A stretch of DNA of 64,000 bases from an uncultured Coriobacteriales bacterium (GTDB taxonomy: Bacteria; Actinomycetota; Coriobacteriia; Coriobacteriales; UMGS124), in NCBI GenBank assembly GCA_902464015.1, contig CABQHM010000005.1, positions 12,745 to 76,744 of the forward strand, in the 5' to 3' direction. Below the pieces are notes generated by a model, which saw nothing but the letters and a program-made list of their open reading frames with translations, was not told where the DNA came from and searched no databases. A program made the translations under genes and the position numbers. Below, piece after piece: positions 42,667 to 51,482 of this stretch. The stretch's first letter is position 1; each line of letters begins with the position of its first letter.

Positions 42667-44562
42667 ATGCGATATATTCAAGACGGCGTGCGGGCACGCG
42701 CGTATTGCGGTGTCACGGGCACCGGAAAGACTCAGAAGCTGGTGGAAGAGTGCAAGGCTCTCGTCGATGCAGGTGAGAAGCCTGGCGACATCCTGGTGTT
42801 TGCGGCGGGCAGGAGCGCGGCTGCAACGCTTGAGGCACGCCTTGAGGGCGCAGGGGTTGCGGATGTTCGCGTCACGACTCCCGTGACCTGGGCGCTCGAG
42901 GTGCTCGCAAGCGACGCGGCACGGGAGTTCACCGGCCGTGAAGCCCATGTGCTCAACGCCTACGAGCAGGATTTCTTCTTTGAAGACATGCGTGTCAACG
43001 GCGCCAAGCAGCATCGCTTGCGCGAGATGCTCAAGTTCTTCTATCGCAGCTGGTCGGAGATGCGCGAGGACGAAGACGAGTGGCTCATCACCGTCGAGGA
43101 GAAGGAAATCAACCGCATTGCCAAGGCCGACCTGCATATGCTGCGTGCCTATCATCCCTGCGAGGTTGCGGCGGCTTGCGTGCGCTATCTGACGTCCGAC
43201 GCTGCTGTCCTTGAAGGTTTGCGTGTGAAGCACGTGCTGGCAGACGATTGGCGTGCAATGAGTAGGGCCAGCCAGCGCCTGAGCGAGCTTTTGGCAGGCA
43301 AGAGCCTGGCTGTGACCTGGGATACCGTGGCGAGCCTCGTGGGTGAGGAGCCCTATGGTTACGCTGAAGGTCTTGTTGAACTTGAGATTGAGTGTTCGAC
43401 CCTTGAACGCGTTGGCTTGGATGAGTTCATGGGTTCTGCCTGCGCGTATGAGGCGGTTGCAAACCTCTTCAAGCAGGATTGTATCAGCGTGGGTGTGCCT
43501 TCTTGGATTCGTACGGAGGATGGCGCTCCGCAGGTGCGCATGGTCAGCATGCTGGACAAGGAGCCTGCGAGCGTCGTGGACGCCGTGCACGAGGCACTTG
43601 ACGCGGGCGTGAAGCTCGACGACATCTTCGTGACGGCAAGGCGGGCGTCTTGGGTGGGCCGCATGAGGGACGCGCTCGAACGCTCGGGCATCTCTGCCAG
43701 CTGGGTTGAGGACGTGGCGTATCTGCACGGCGACATTCGCGACCCCGAGAAGTGCGCCGACATGGCGATGACCAACGCCGTGCGCCTGGTGGCCGACCCC
43801 GAGTGCAGTCTTGCTTGGCGTTGCTGGTGCGGCTTCGGCGATCACCTGTGCCGCTCGGCGGCTTTCTCCGATCTTGCGCATGCCCTTGAGGGCACTGACG
43901 AATTCACGCTGTGCGACTTGCTCTCTGCCCTCATAGGTAATGGGGAGCTTTCCGTGGGCGGCGGCGACATGCTCGATCGCGAGCGCGTCGAGCAGTGCGT
44001 GCGCGAGGGCAAGGCCATGCTTGAGGAGGCCAAGGGTCTCAGGGGTACCCAGCTCGTCGGTGTGATTCGCAAGCATGTGTGCGCCCAGGGCCAGGAAACT
44101 CCCGAGTTCGACGCGCTGGTTGGCGAGATGGCGGCACGGGAGTGTGCCTGCGAGCTGCTTGCCCGCATCGATGCAGCGTTCATGCCGCGGGTGCCTGCCG
44201 AGGGGTGCGTGCGCGTGGGAACACTCGACTCCCTCATCGGTCAGGCTCCTCGGGTGCTTATTTTCTGCGGGCTTACGAATGGCCTCTATCCTGAAAAAGG
44301 ATACTTTGACTTGCTTCAGAAGACGATTGATGACCAGGCGAAAATGCATGAGCGTCTCATTGAGCAGCTCATTGAGGTGTGCGGCAAGGCGGGGGAGAGG
44401 CTCGTGCTTTTCGGTTTCAGTCATGCTGACATCCTTGACGCTGAGCCGATGAAGCTCATGAGCGAGCGCATCCGCTTGCGTAACGGTCATCGCGTCTGCG
44501 AATTTGCGCCGAGTGCGGTCATCGATTACGTAACCGGGGCAAAGACGACCTACGAGAGATAG
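42667..44562 (+). CDS. Degenerate SF1-helicase-like (UvrD/Rep-related) ATPase
   Basis: ATG 42667 follows AAGGAG at nine bases; longer in-frame starts lack a site. The 631-residue protein has Walker A GVTGTGKT (15-22) and a segment VLADDWRAMSRASQRLSELL that lines up with the UvrD motif II region (normally DExQD), with Asp-Asp in place of Asp-Glu. C-terminal parts (EGCVRVGTLDSLIGQAPRVL, FCGLTNGLYP) resemble the motif V/VI area of UvrD and the PD-(D/E)XK helicase AddB, but the Arg finger and motif VI are not evident. ATP binding is likely; unwinding is doubtful. Its place after TorD in a respiratory island is unusual. Confidence 0.7.
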   Translation: MRYIQDGVRARAYCGVTGTGKTQKLVEECKALVDAGEKPGDILVFAAGRSAAATLEARLEGAGVADVRVTTPVTWALEVLASDAAREFTGREAHVLNAYEQDFFFEDMRVNGAKQHRLREMLKFFYRSWSEMREDEDEWLITVEEKEINRIAKADLHMLRAYHPCEVAAACVRYLTSDAAVLEGLRVKHVLADDWRAMSRASQRLSELLAGKSLAVTWDTVASLVGEEPYGYAEGLVELEIECSTLERVGLDEFMGSACAYEAVANLFKQDCISVGVPSWIRTEDGAPQVRMVSMLDKEPASVVDAVHEALDAGVKLDDIFVTARRASWVGRMRDALERSGISASWVEDVAYLHGDIRDPEKCADMAMTNAVRLVADPECSLAWRCWCGFGDHLCRSAAFSDLAHALEGTDEFTLCDLLSALIGNGELSVGGGDMLDRERVEQCVREGKAMLEEAKGLRGTQLVGVIRKHVCAQGQETPEFDALVGEMAARECACELLARIDAAFMPRVPAEGCVRVGTLDSLIGQAPRVLIFCGLTNGLYPEKGYFDLLQKTIDDQAKMHERLIEQLIEVCGKAGERLVLFGFSHADILDAEPMKLMSERIRLRNGHRVCEFAPSAVIDYVTGAKTTYER

Positions 44563-44642
44563 TTCAGCGCCGGCGGCGGCGTATGTCGCCGTCGGCGTCT
44601 TGCTTTCCCCAGGCAGCCCAATCTCGAAAGGCCGTGTTCCCT

Positions 44643-45506
44643 ATGATTGATTACACTGTGCCCGACTTTACGGTCGGGCTTAAACGAAACCTGGTATTTG
44701 CCCAGGTCATGCGGGATTGCCCGCAGTTTTTCTTCGACGACGTGCGCATTCAGAGCGTCTACGGGTGTTTTCCGGGATGCGTGCTCAACGGCGGTCGTGC
44801 TTTTGTGCGAGACCCGTATACGCCTGAGCAGGTTGAGATGACGTTCCAGGCGCTCGATGGTCTGGGCTTGCAGGCGCGTCTCACATTCACGAACATGCTG
44901 GCGGAGGAGAAGCACCTAGCTGACCCCTACTTCAATATGATCCTTGAGGCGGCGGCCAAGCACGGAGCGGGTGTCATCGTATATTCAGACCTGGTAGATG
45001 AGTACATCAAGACTCGCTACCCTCAGATGGAAGGCACGCTTTCCACTACGCGCGAGATCCTTGATGCCGACGAGCTCACGCGCGCGTTGGAGGCCTACGA
45101 CATGGTGGTGCTCAACTACAACCTCAACAAGGACTATGCCTTCCTCGACAAGGTTGCTCGCACTGACAAGCTGGAAGTTATGGCAAACGAGCTGTGCAAT
45201 CCAGGTTGCCCGCATCGCCAAGAGCACTACCTGCACAATAGCACCGACCAGCTTGCGGGACGGCTTACGGAGTTCCGCCGGTGCAACCTGGCGGGCAAGG
45301 ACTTCTTCAAGCTTGCCCCTACGAGTCCCACCATTCTTACGAACGAGAACGTCCGAGAGCTTCACGCACGCTACGGTGTACCCAGGTTCAAGCTTGTGGG
45401 GCGCGGCGTGGCGGGCGATGTGAACCTGGAGAGCTACCTGTACTATTTGGTGCGCCCCGAGCATCGCGACGGCCTGCGGCATGCGATCAAGACGATGCTA
45501 GGCTAG
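44643..45506 (+). CDS. U32-peptidase-like protein with two CxPGC motifs
   Basis: ATG 44643 is chosen over an upstream ATG because AAAGG precedes it. The 287-residue protein has GCFPGC (41-46) and NELCNPGCPHRQEHY (182-196). The second resembles the conserved Cys-containing segment of U32 proteins, which act in RNA hydroxylation or as peptidases, often with an Fe-S cluster. No signal peptide. The Cys and His residues suggest metal or cluster binding. Its position in the island is consistent with an accessory role, but the function is unknown. Confidence 0.65.
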   Translation: MIDYTVPDFTVGLKRNLVFAQVMRDCPQFFFDDVRIQSVYGCFPGCVLNGGRAFVRDPYTPEQVEMTFQALDGLGLQARLTFTNMLAEEKHLADPYFNMILEAAAKHGAGVIVYSDLVDEYIKTRYPQMEGTLSTTREILDADELTRALEAYDMVVLNYNLNKDYAFLDKVARTDKLEVMANELCNPGCPHRQEHYLHNSTDQLAGRLTEFRRCNLAGKDFFKLAPTSPTILTNENVRELHARYGVPRFKLVGRGVAGDVNLESYLYYLVRPEHRDGLRHAIKTMLG

Positions 45507-45632
45507 CTTCTGCGCCGAAACCTGATGCGCATTGTGGGCCCGAGGACGGGTGCCAAGTGCTAAGGTTTCATGCGAGGGCTTTTATTGAAGAGGGCGCGGC
45601 AACGCCGCCTCGCAGACAAGAGGACTTTTCAC

Positions 45633-46751
45633 ATGACTAAGACTGCCATTACCCTGGGCCAGCTGCTTGCCATCAAGCCGGAGCACGAGGTGCCCAGCCC
45701 GGGCGACATCGTTGAGTACGCCTATGACAAGGGCGAGATGCCCGTGACGGTGACGGTCACCACCGATGTGGTCGGCATTGCGACGTTCATGGTCACCGCT
45801 GACGCCGATGAGACGCAATACTCCCTGGAGGCCGCACGCAAGGCCCTCGTGCGCGCCACGGGCAACGATCCCGACAAGCCCTCCTCGCTCGGCCGTGCCC
45901 GCGCGACGTTTGGCGAGCAGGCCTTCGACCAAAACGTCGTCTACCTTGCCAAACAGCGTCTTCTGTGCCTGGCCTACATGCGCACGGGAATTCTGCCGTT
46001 CCTTGTTCCCGACTTTCCCCACAACGAGGTCCCTGTCGAGGGGCAGGACTTCACGTTCATGGCCCATGTTCGCCTGCGCCCCCGCGGCACGGTGGAGGAC
46101 TTCTCGCCTGTTCACTTTGCGTTCCCGGCAAAGCCTGAGGTCACAGACAAGGACCTCGACGACTTTGTGGGACAAATGATGGGCGGCCTCATCAACATGG
46201 ATGCCGTGCCCGAGGAGGCGCGCCCTGGCATGGAGCGCCTGCGCGGGCAGGCGCGCGAGGCGTGCGAGAAGAAGCGCGACGCCGAGTGGTGGGGCACCCT
46301 CATGGATGCCGCCGGCGAGGAGTTCTCCAACACGCGCTTGACGTCTGCTCCCGGCGAGCGCTACATTGCCCCGCTCGCCGAGCTCATGGCGAATCAGCTG
46401 GCTGCGCAAATTGAGCGCACGGGTCGCAATTGGGATGAATTTACAAGCGATCCCGAGTTCAACATGGATGAGTTCAAGCAGAACATGATGGCCAACGCCG
46501 AGCTCTCGCTGCGCCGCGGCATGGCGTTGGACTGCGTGGCCGCCCACGAGGGCATGACGCTTTCGGAGGAGGATGTGCTGGCGCTCCTGGGCCCTGTGGC
46601 GCCGGGAACCGAGGCCATTGCCGCTCAGGCAATGATCGACAACGGCCAGCTCCCGCAGCTCGTCGAGGTTGCCCTGCGCGCCAAGGCGAGTGACTGGCTC
46701 GCCAAAAACGCCGTGGACACTGCAGACGAGCGCGGAGTGGATGTGGAGTAG
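45633..46751 (+). CDS. Trigger-factor-like chaperone/peptidyl-prolyl isomerase
   Basis: ATG 45633 with AGAGGA upstream. The 372-residue protein begins with ITLGQLLAIKPEHEV, lacks a signal peptide, and contains a central region (FTFMAHVRLRPRGTVEDFSP, then PEVTDKDLDDFVGQMM) with the spacing seen between the PPIase and C-terminal domains of trigger factor. The C-terminal half is helical. The N-terminal ribosome-docking motif of true trigger factor is not seen. It could be a dedicated chaperone for the island; this is an inference from position and weak similarity. Confidence 0.6.
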   Translation: MTKTAITLGQLLAIKPEHEVPSPGDIVEYAYDKGEMPVTVTVTTDVVGIATFMVTADADETQYSLEAARKALVRATGNDPDKPSSLGRARATFGEQAFDQNVVYLAKQRLLCLAYMRTGILPFLVPDFPHNEVPVEGQDFTFMAHVRLRPRGTVEDFSPVHFAFPAKPEVTDKDLDDFVGQMMGGLINMDAVPEEARPGMERLRGQAREACEKKRDAEWWGTLMDAAGEEFSNTRLTSAPGERYIAPLAELMANQLAAQIERTGRNWDEFTSDPEFNMDEFKQNMMANAELSLRRGMALDCVAAHEGMTLSEEDVLALLGPVAPGTEAIAAQAMIDNGQLPQLVEVALRAKASDWLAKNAVDTADERGVDVE

Positions 46752-46846
46752 CTGAAAGCCTGGCTTCGGCCAGTCAGATTTGTAGAGCATGCAACAGGAA
46801 CAAGGCGCCTCGGTCGCTCCTGTTTATAAGGCAGCCGACAAAAGTA

Positions 46847-46897
46847 AGGCGCCTCGCAGGTCTCCATTGGAGAGTCCGAGCGAGGCGCCTCTTTGTT
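46847..46897. terminator. Bidirectional terminator between convergent chaperone and LysR genes
   Basis: An 11-bp stem (46847-46857 with 46880-46890) encloses a second hairpin TCTCC/GGAGA (46861-46865 with 46869-46873). It is followed by CTTTGTTT on the plus strand and CTTACTTTT on the minus strand. Confidence 0.75.
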
Positions 46898-47025
46898 TGC
46901 CGTCGGTCGTTTCGAGTGGACATGCAGATGCCCTAGCCCAACGACCCAATCCGGATGATTCATACAGACAGGTGGCACGGGCGTCTCCGACCGGTCCGCG
47001 TTGGCGAATCGACTCGTGGGTGCCG

Positions 47026-47967
47026 CTACTCCGCGCGCTTGCGGGGTTGCGTGACGAGTGCGGATCCCGAAATAATGGACTCGAGCTCCTCGATGTAGCG
47101 ATGGACCAGCTCGGTGGGCTTGCGCTCACCGTGCATGATGTAGCCCACGCGCATGGTTTCGTTCGTCTCCAGCGGGATGGCCACGATCTCCTGCTCCATC
47201 TCGCTGGAAAGGACGCCCGTGGAGAGCGTGTAGCCCTTGCCGCGAATGAGCAGGTTGGTGAGGGTGCCGCGGTCCGAATATGTGATGTTGCGGCTGTGCG
47301 GCAGGGCTGCGAGAGGTTCCTCGGCGAAGTGAAACGAGTTGGTTGTGCCTTGCTCGAAGGAGTAGCGCGGGTATTCGTCGAGGTCAGAGAGCTTGAGCGA
47401 GGCCTTGCTCGCCAAGGGGTGCTGAGCGCTGACGAAGACGTGCGGCGCCGCCTCAAAAAGCTGCGTGAAGTGCAGATCGGCGTCCTCCATGACGCGGGTC
47501 AGCGCTCGCTCGTTGAAGTCGTTGAGGAAGAGCAAGCCAATATCGCTGCGGAATTCCTGGACGTCGCGAATGATTTCGCTGGTACGGGTCTCGCGGAACG
47601 TGAAGTCGTAGGCGTCGGCCTCGCAGGCGTTGACGATGTTGATGAAGGCCTGCACGGCAAAGGCGTAGTGCTGGGTAGAGATGGCAAGGCGGGCGCGCCT
47701 GGTGTTGGACGTCTTGTTGACGAAACGCTCACTGAGAAGGTCGGCCTGCTCCACGACCTGACGGGCATAGCCGAGCAGCTCGGTGCCTTCGGCCGTGAGC
47801 GTGAGGCCGCGGTTGGAACGCAGGAAGATGCTGACACCGAGCTCGGACTCAAGGTCTTTGATTGCCATGGAGAGCGTGGACTGCGACACATAGAGCTCGT
47901 GGGCCGCCGCGTTGAAGGAGCCTGACTGGGCGACCTCGATGAGATAGCGCAGCTGTTGCAGTGTCAT
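47026..47967 (-). CDS. LysR-family transcriptional regulator
   Basis: ATG 47967 follows GAAGG on the minus strand. The 313-residue protein has an N-terminal winged helix (LRYLIEVAQSGSFNAAAHEL, then SQSTLSMAIKDLESELGVSI) and a substrate-binding domain. It is divergent from the FtsH-like gene at 48179, with about 210 bp between them, and convergent with the chaperone gene. The target is not evident; the FtsH-like gene is the nearest candidate. Confidence 0.92.
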   Translation of the reverse strand: MTLQQLRYLIEVAQSGSFNAAAHELYVSQSTLSMAIKDLESELGVSIFLRSNRGLTLTAEGTELLGYARQVVEQADLLSERFVNKTSNTRRARLAISTQHYAFAVQAFINIVNACEADAYDFTFRETRTSEIIRDVQEFRSDIGLLFLNDFNERALTRVMEDADLHFTQLFEAAPHVFVSAQHPLASKASLKLSDLDEYPRYSFEQGTTNSFHFAEEPLAALPHSRNITYSDRGTLTNLLIRGKGYTLSTGVLSSEMEQEIVAIPLETNETMRVGYIMHGERKPTELVHRYIEELESIISGSALVTQPRKRAE

Positions 47968-48178
47968 GGCGGGAGCCTTCTTTCATGCGCGGTGATACAC
48001 GTGGCGTGCGATTGTGCGAAAGTATAAAAGCGGCAGGCATTCCCGTCTCAAAACGAGCCCGTCATATGAGGAAAAAGCAAAAAGCCAAAAACCGATGGGG
48101 TATTATGGTGCGGCGTGCCAATCGGGCACGGCATGCTTGCCGCCACAGGGTGGTGGTTTCGATGAAAGGACGTTGCCC

Positions 48179-49402
48179 ATGACGGCACCCGGCTCGCCTC
48201 AAACAAAGCAAGCAAAGCAAACAAAGCCGCGCTTGAGTTTGAATAGGCGCACGGTCATTGCAGTTGTATGCGCAGTCGCGGCGGTCGCCGTGTTGGTGTG
48301 GTCGCTCTGGGAGACGCCGTCGACTCCCATGGCGTATCAGGAATTCGCCGCCAAAGTTGCCCAGCAGCAGGTCGACGAAGCACAGATCTCTCAAGACGGC
48401 GTTTTCTTCACGCTGAAGGGTGACGAGACGCATGCGCTCTATCGCACAGACAACCCGGACTCGCCTGACCTCAAAGAGCGGCTGCTTGTAAGCGGCGCGC
48501 AGGTCACAAGTTCGGCCGATGCGGGCGATGTGGTCGACACGCTCATCAACCTTCTGCTCGACGCCTTCATTCTCGGCACGTTCGGGATTGCGATATACAA
48601 GCTGGCGAGCTATAGCCGTAACACGTTCAAGGTCGTGCGCAAGACGGGTGTGACGTTCGACGACGTCGCCGGCATGGACAGCCTCAAGCGCGAGATGCGC
48701 CAGGTCGTGGGCGTGCTCAAAGACCCCGCCGCCGCCCGTCGCCTGGGCATGAGGCCGGTCAAGGGCATCGTGCTCGAGGGGCCTCCCGGCAACGGCAAGA
48801 CGCTCTTCGCCAAGGCACTGGCCCAAGAAGCGGGCGTCAACTTTATTGCGACCAAGGGCGCCGACTTCCAGAGCGCGTTCATGTCGTTGGGTGCACGCAA
48901 GATTCGCTCGCTCTTTAAGAGGGCAGGCAAGCATCGTCCTTGCATCGTCTTCATCGACGAGTTCGACAGCATCGGCGAGCGTCGCAACTATGCGGGCACA
49001 GGCATTGACAAGGAGAACAACCGCATCATCACCGCCATGCTCAATGAGATGGACGGCTTTACCACCAAGGACGGCATCCTTGTGGTAGCGGCCACGAACT
49101 CGTACCGTTCACTTGACCCTGCACTGGTGCGTCCAGGAAGGTTTGACCTCAAGTATACAGTTAGTAATCCTGATGCGAAGACGCGTGAGGAGCTCATCCG
49201 CATCTACTCGCAGGGCAAGTCGCTCGCCAAAGAGCTTGCCCCCGCGCGACTGGCACCCCTGTTTGAGGGCGCAAGCTGCGCAGACGTTGAAGCAACCCTC
49301 AATGAGGCTGCTATGCTCGCCATGCTTGATGGGACTCATACCATCACGCTTGAGCTGGTTGTACGCGCAGCTGGAAAGGTTGGAGTTAAACTTAAGATAT
49401 AA
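48179..49402 (+). CDS. FtsH-like membrane AAA ATPase lacking the protease domain
   Basis: ATG 48179 follows AAAGGA. The 407-residue protein has two membrane helices (about 25-44 and 121-143) around a short external domain with the FtsH-type YQEFAAKVAQQQV, then an AAA domain with Walker A GPPGNGKT (201-208), Walker B IVFIDEFD (256-263) and RPGRFD. FtsH normally continues for over 200 residues with the zinc-protease motif HEXXH. Here the chain stops after the AAA lid, so it can unfold or remodel proteins but not cut them. It is not a sequencing frameshift as far as can be seen, because no protease-like frame follows. Confidence 0.88.
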   Translation: MTAPGSPQTKQAKQTKPRLSLNRRTVIAVVCAVAAVAVLVWSLWETPSTPMAYQEFAAKVAQQQVDEAQISQDGVFFTLKGDETHALYRTDNPDSPDLKERLLVSGAQVTSSADAGDVVDTLINLLLDAFILGTFGIAIYKLASYSRNTFKVVRKTGVTFDDVAGMDSLKREMRQVVGVLKDPAAARRLGMRPVKGIVLEGPPGNGKTLFAKALAQEAGVNFIATKGADFQSAFMSLGARKIRSLFKRAGKHRPCIVFIDEFDSIGERRNYAGTGIDKENNRIITAMLNEMDGFTTKDGILVVAATNSYRSLDPALVRPGRFDLKYTVSNPDAKTREELIRIYSQGKSLAKELAPARLAPLFEGASCADVEATLNEAAMLAMLDGTHTITLELVVRAAGKVGVKLKI

Positions 49403-49548
49403 TCTTTGAGCAGACTGAAGAACTGATACTTCAATGACTGGATGCAAGTAGCTCCATCGAGCGCGTTTCCTATCGGCGCTGTAGCAATGGCGAAATGCCA
49501 ATTGGCTGCGTGCTCATCGTTACTTTAGACATTCTGCTCGCCATGTAA

Positions 49549-49593
49549 AGGAGGCCCGCCCGTCTGCCGTTTGGCTAGATGGGCGGGCCTCCT
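49549..49593. terminator. Strong hairpin between convergent FtsH-like and methyltransferase genes
   Basis: A 17-bp stem with one G-U pair (49549-49565 with 49577-49593). T-runs are short on both sides, but the position suits a bidirectional terminator. Confidence 0.65.
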
Positions 49594-49622
49594 CATTTCA
49601 GGCGATGAGTGCCTTGTGCGCG

Positions 49623-50423
49623 TTACTGTGCCTTGCGGGCCTTTACGCGAAACATGGGGGTGGATGCGTAGTTCACACGCTCCTCGGGTGAGAACACACG
49701 CTCCCACACCTGGGGGTCAACCTCGATCTGAGTTGCTCCGAGCTCGCACAGCACGCCTTCGTCCCAAGCGGGGCGCTCCACGGGGGAGAGCGGCATCTGA
49801 CGCGCGATATCTTCCATCGCGTCGATGTCGGTCCCTATGTACTCGTCTTTGATGCCTGCCTCTTGGGTGGCTTGACGGTCGGCCTCATAGGCCAGGCGCA
49901 ATTCGGCATTGTAGAGGTGTGCATACCAGTTTGCGTCGTAATTGAGAAGCAGCCCGCCCGGCTTGAGCACACGCAGCCACTCGGCGTAGGCACGCTCGGG
50001 ATGCGGCAGATTCCACGTGAGGTTGCGACTCACCACGACATCGAACGTGTCATTGGCTACCTCAAGCGCCTCGGCGTCCATGCGTGTAAACCCGATGATG
50101 TCTTCCACGCCCTCAGCCTGTGCATTGGCGCGTGCCTCATCAAGCATTGCGGGCGTATAGTCGCCAGCTGTCACGCTATACCCTGCTCGTGCCAGGATAA
50201 TGGAGAAGAAGCCCGGACCGCAGCCCATGTCGAGCACACGCAGCTCCTGGGGCTGCGTGCCGGGGAAGGCAGCTTCAATCTGCTCAGTGAGCTCGGCTGT
50301 CCATACTGCCTTCTGCTGGGTGCGCAGCTCGTCTTTGTTCACCTCGGAATAGCCAGAAGCACGATTGGTCCAGTACGCCTCATTTTCGCCTTTGAGTTGT
50401 TCACAGCCCGGCTGGTCCGTCAT
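49623..50423 (-). CDS. Class I SAM-dependent methyltransferase (second of a tandem pair)
   Basis: ATG 50423 has GGAGG eight bases upstream and is preferred to the ATG at 50498 in the same frame. The 266-residue protein has the SAM-binding motif I LDMGCGPGFFSIILA and a motif IV-like VVSRNLTWNLPHPERAY. The N-terminus (EAYWTNRASGYSEVN) and the RNLTW segment are shared with the product of the adjacent upstream gene, so the pair arose by duplication. The methyl acceptor is unknown; a small molecule is likely from the fold. Confidence 0.88.
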   Translation of the reverse strand: MTDQPGCEQLKGENEAYWTNRASGYSEVNKDELRTQQKAVWTAELTEQIEAAFPGTQPQELRVLDMGCGPGFFSIILARAGYSVTAGDYTPAMLDEARANAQAEGVEDIIGFTRMDAEALEVANDTFDVVVSRNLTWNLPHPERAYAEWLRVLKPGGLLLNYDANWYAHLYNAELRLAYEADRQATQEAGIKDEYIGTDIDAMEDIARQMPLSPVERPAWDEGVLCELGATQIEVDPQVWERVFSPEERVNYASTPMFRVKARKAQ

Positions 50424-50509
50424 GGACATTGCCTCCTCGGTGTCGCTGAGACATCCGGCGGCTTGTCCCGTTGCGATGCCTCGCGTCTCGTTTGCCATAT
50501 GTCCCAACC

Positions 50510-51286
50510 TTACTTTTCCGCCGTGATGATGAACATGCGCGTGGGGTTGTAGAACTTGTCGGGGTTGGCAAAGACGCGGTCGGAAACGTCCTGGTCAAGT
50601 GTGATATCTCGGAAGCCAGCGTTGTAGAGAAGCTGCAGGTCCCAGTCAGGGCGCGCGGGCTGCTCGCCTGCGAGGTGTTCCTTGATGTGCTCGTATTCGG
50701 CCATGAGGCTGCGCTCGATGGAGGAGTGTGCGTTCTCCTCGGGCAGGTCGAGCTCCGCAAGCGGCTTCTCGTGGCAATAGTCGCCGTCGAAGTTGATAAG
50801 GCAACCGCCCGACTTAAGCAAGTTGTACCAATGCGTGTAGGCCTGGTCGAGGTGGGGCAACGTCCACGTGAGGTTACGGGTGACGATGCAGTCGAACGTC
50901 TCGGGCTCAAACGTGGTGTTCTCGGCATCCATAACCTGGAAGTCGACCGTGAGACCCAAGTCGCGGGCGGCATGACGCGCCTCTAAAATCATGCGCGGCG
51001 TAAGGTCGATGCCGCTCACCATGTGACCCTGTTCGGCAAGTATGAGGGCAAGAAAGCCGCTGCCGGTACCCACGTCGAGAATGCGCAGGCCATGGCCGTG
51101 CGGCAGCAAGGGAAGGATCTCGTTGAGCCACTGATTGTGTTTGTCGCTGGCAAACTCCTCGTTATGGAGCTCGGCAAAGTCCTCGGCGCGCTGCGACCAG
51201 TAATTGACGACGTGCGACTTTACGGAGTGCCGCTGACTATGCTCGGGGGCGAATACGCTGAGGGCATCGATGTTAGAGTCGGCCAT
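50510..51286 (-). CDS. Class I SAM-dependent methyltransferase (first of a tandem pair)
   Basis: ATG 51286 has AGGTGG upstream; a longer frame to 51418 lacks support. The 258-residue product has motif I LDVGTGSGFLALILAEQG and the segment IVTRNLTWTLPHLDQAYTHW, matching its neighbour. The start VVNYWSQRAEDFAELHNEEF parallels the YWTNRASGYSEVN of the second copy. The two genes run in the same direction about 86 bp apart and have diverged considerably, which suggests different acceptors. Confidence 0.88.
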   Translation of the reverse strand: MADSNIDALSVFAPEHSQRHSVKSHVVNYWSQRAEDFAELHNEEFASDKHNQWLNEILPLLPHGHGLRILDVGTGSGFLALILAEQGHMVSGIDLTPRMILEARHAARDLGLTVDFQVMDAENTTFEPETFDCIVTRNLTWTLPHLDQAYTHWYNLLKSGGCLINFDGDYCHEKPLAELDLPEENAHSSIERSLMAEYEHIKEHLAGEQPARPDWDLQLLYNAGFRDITLDQDVSDRVFANPDKFYNPTRMFIITAEK

Positions 51287-51482
51287 GCTTGAGTCCACCT
51301 TTGTGCGTTGAAGTCCATCAATGTTGCGACAGCGCCCCTGCACGCGTCGTGGGCGTATCGTAGCACGAAGCGTCTGCTGTCGGTGGCGAACGCATAGCAT
51401 TTTGACGCGAGTGCGCATATGAGTCGCTTTGTGTATGCGAACGTTCTACAATTGTCTGAATACGCCGACGAAAGGAACAGCG

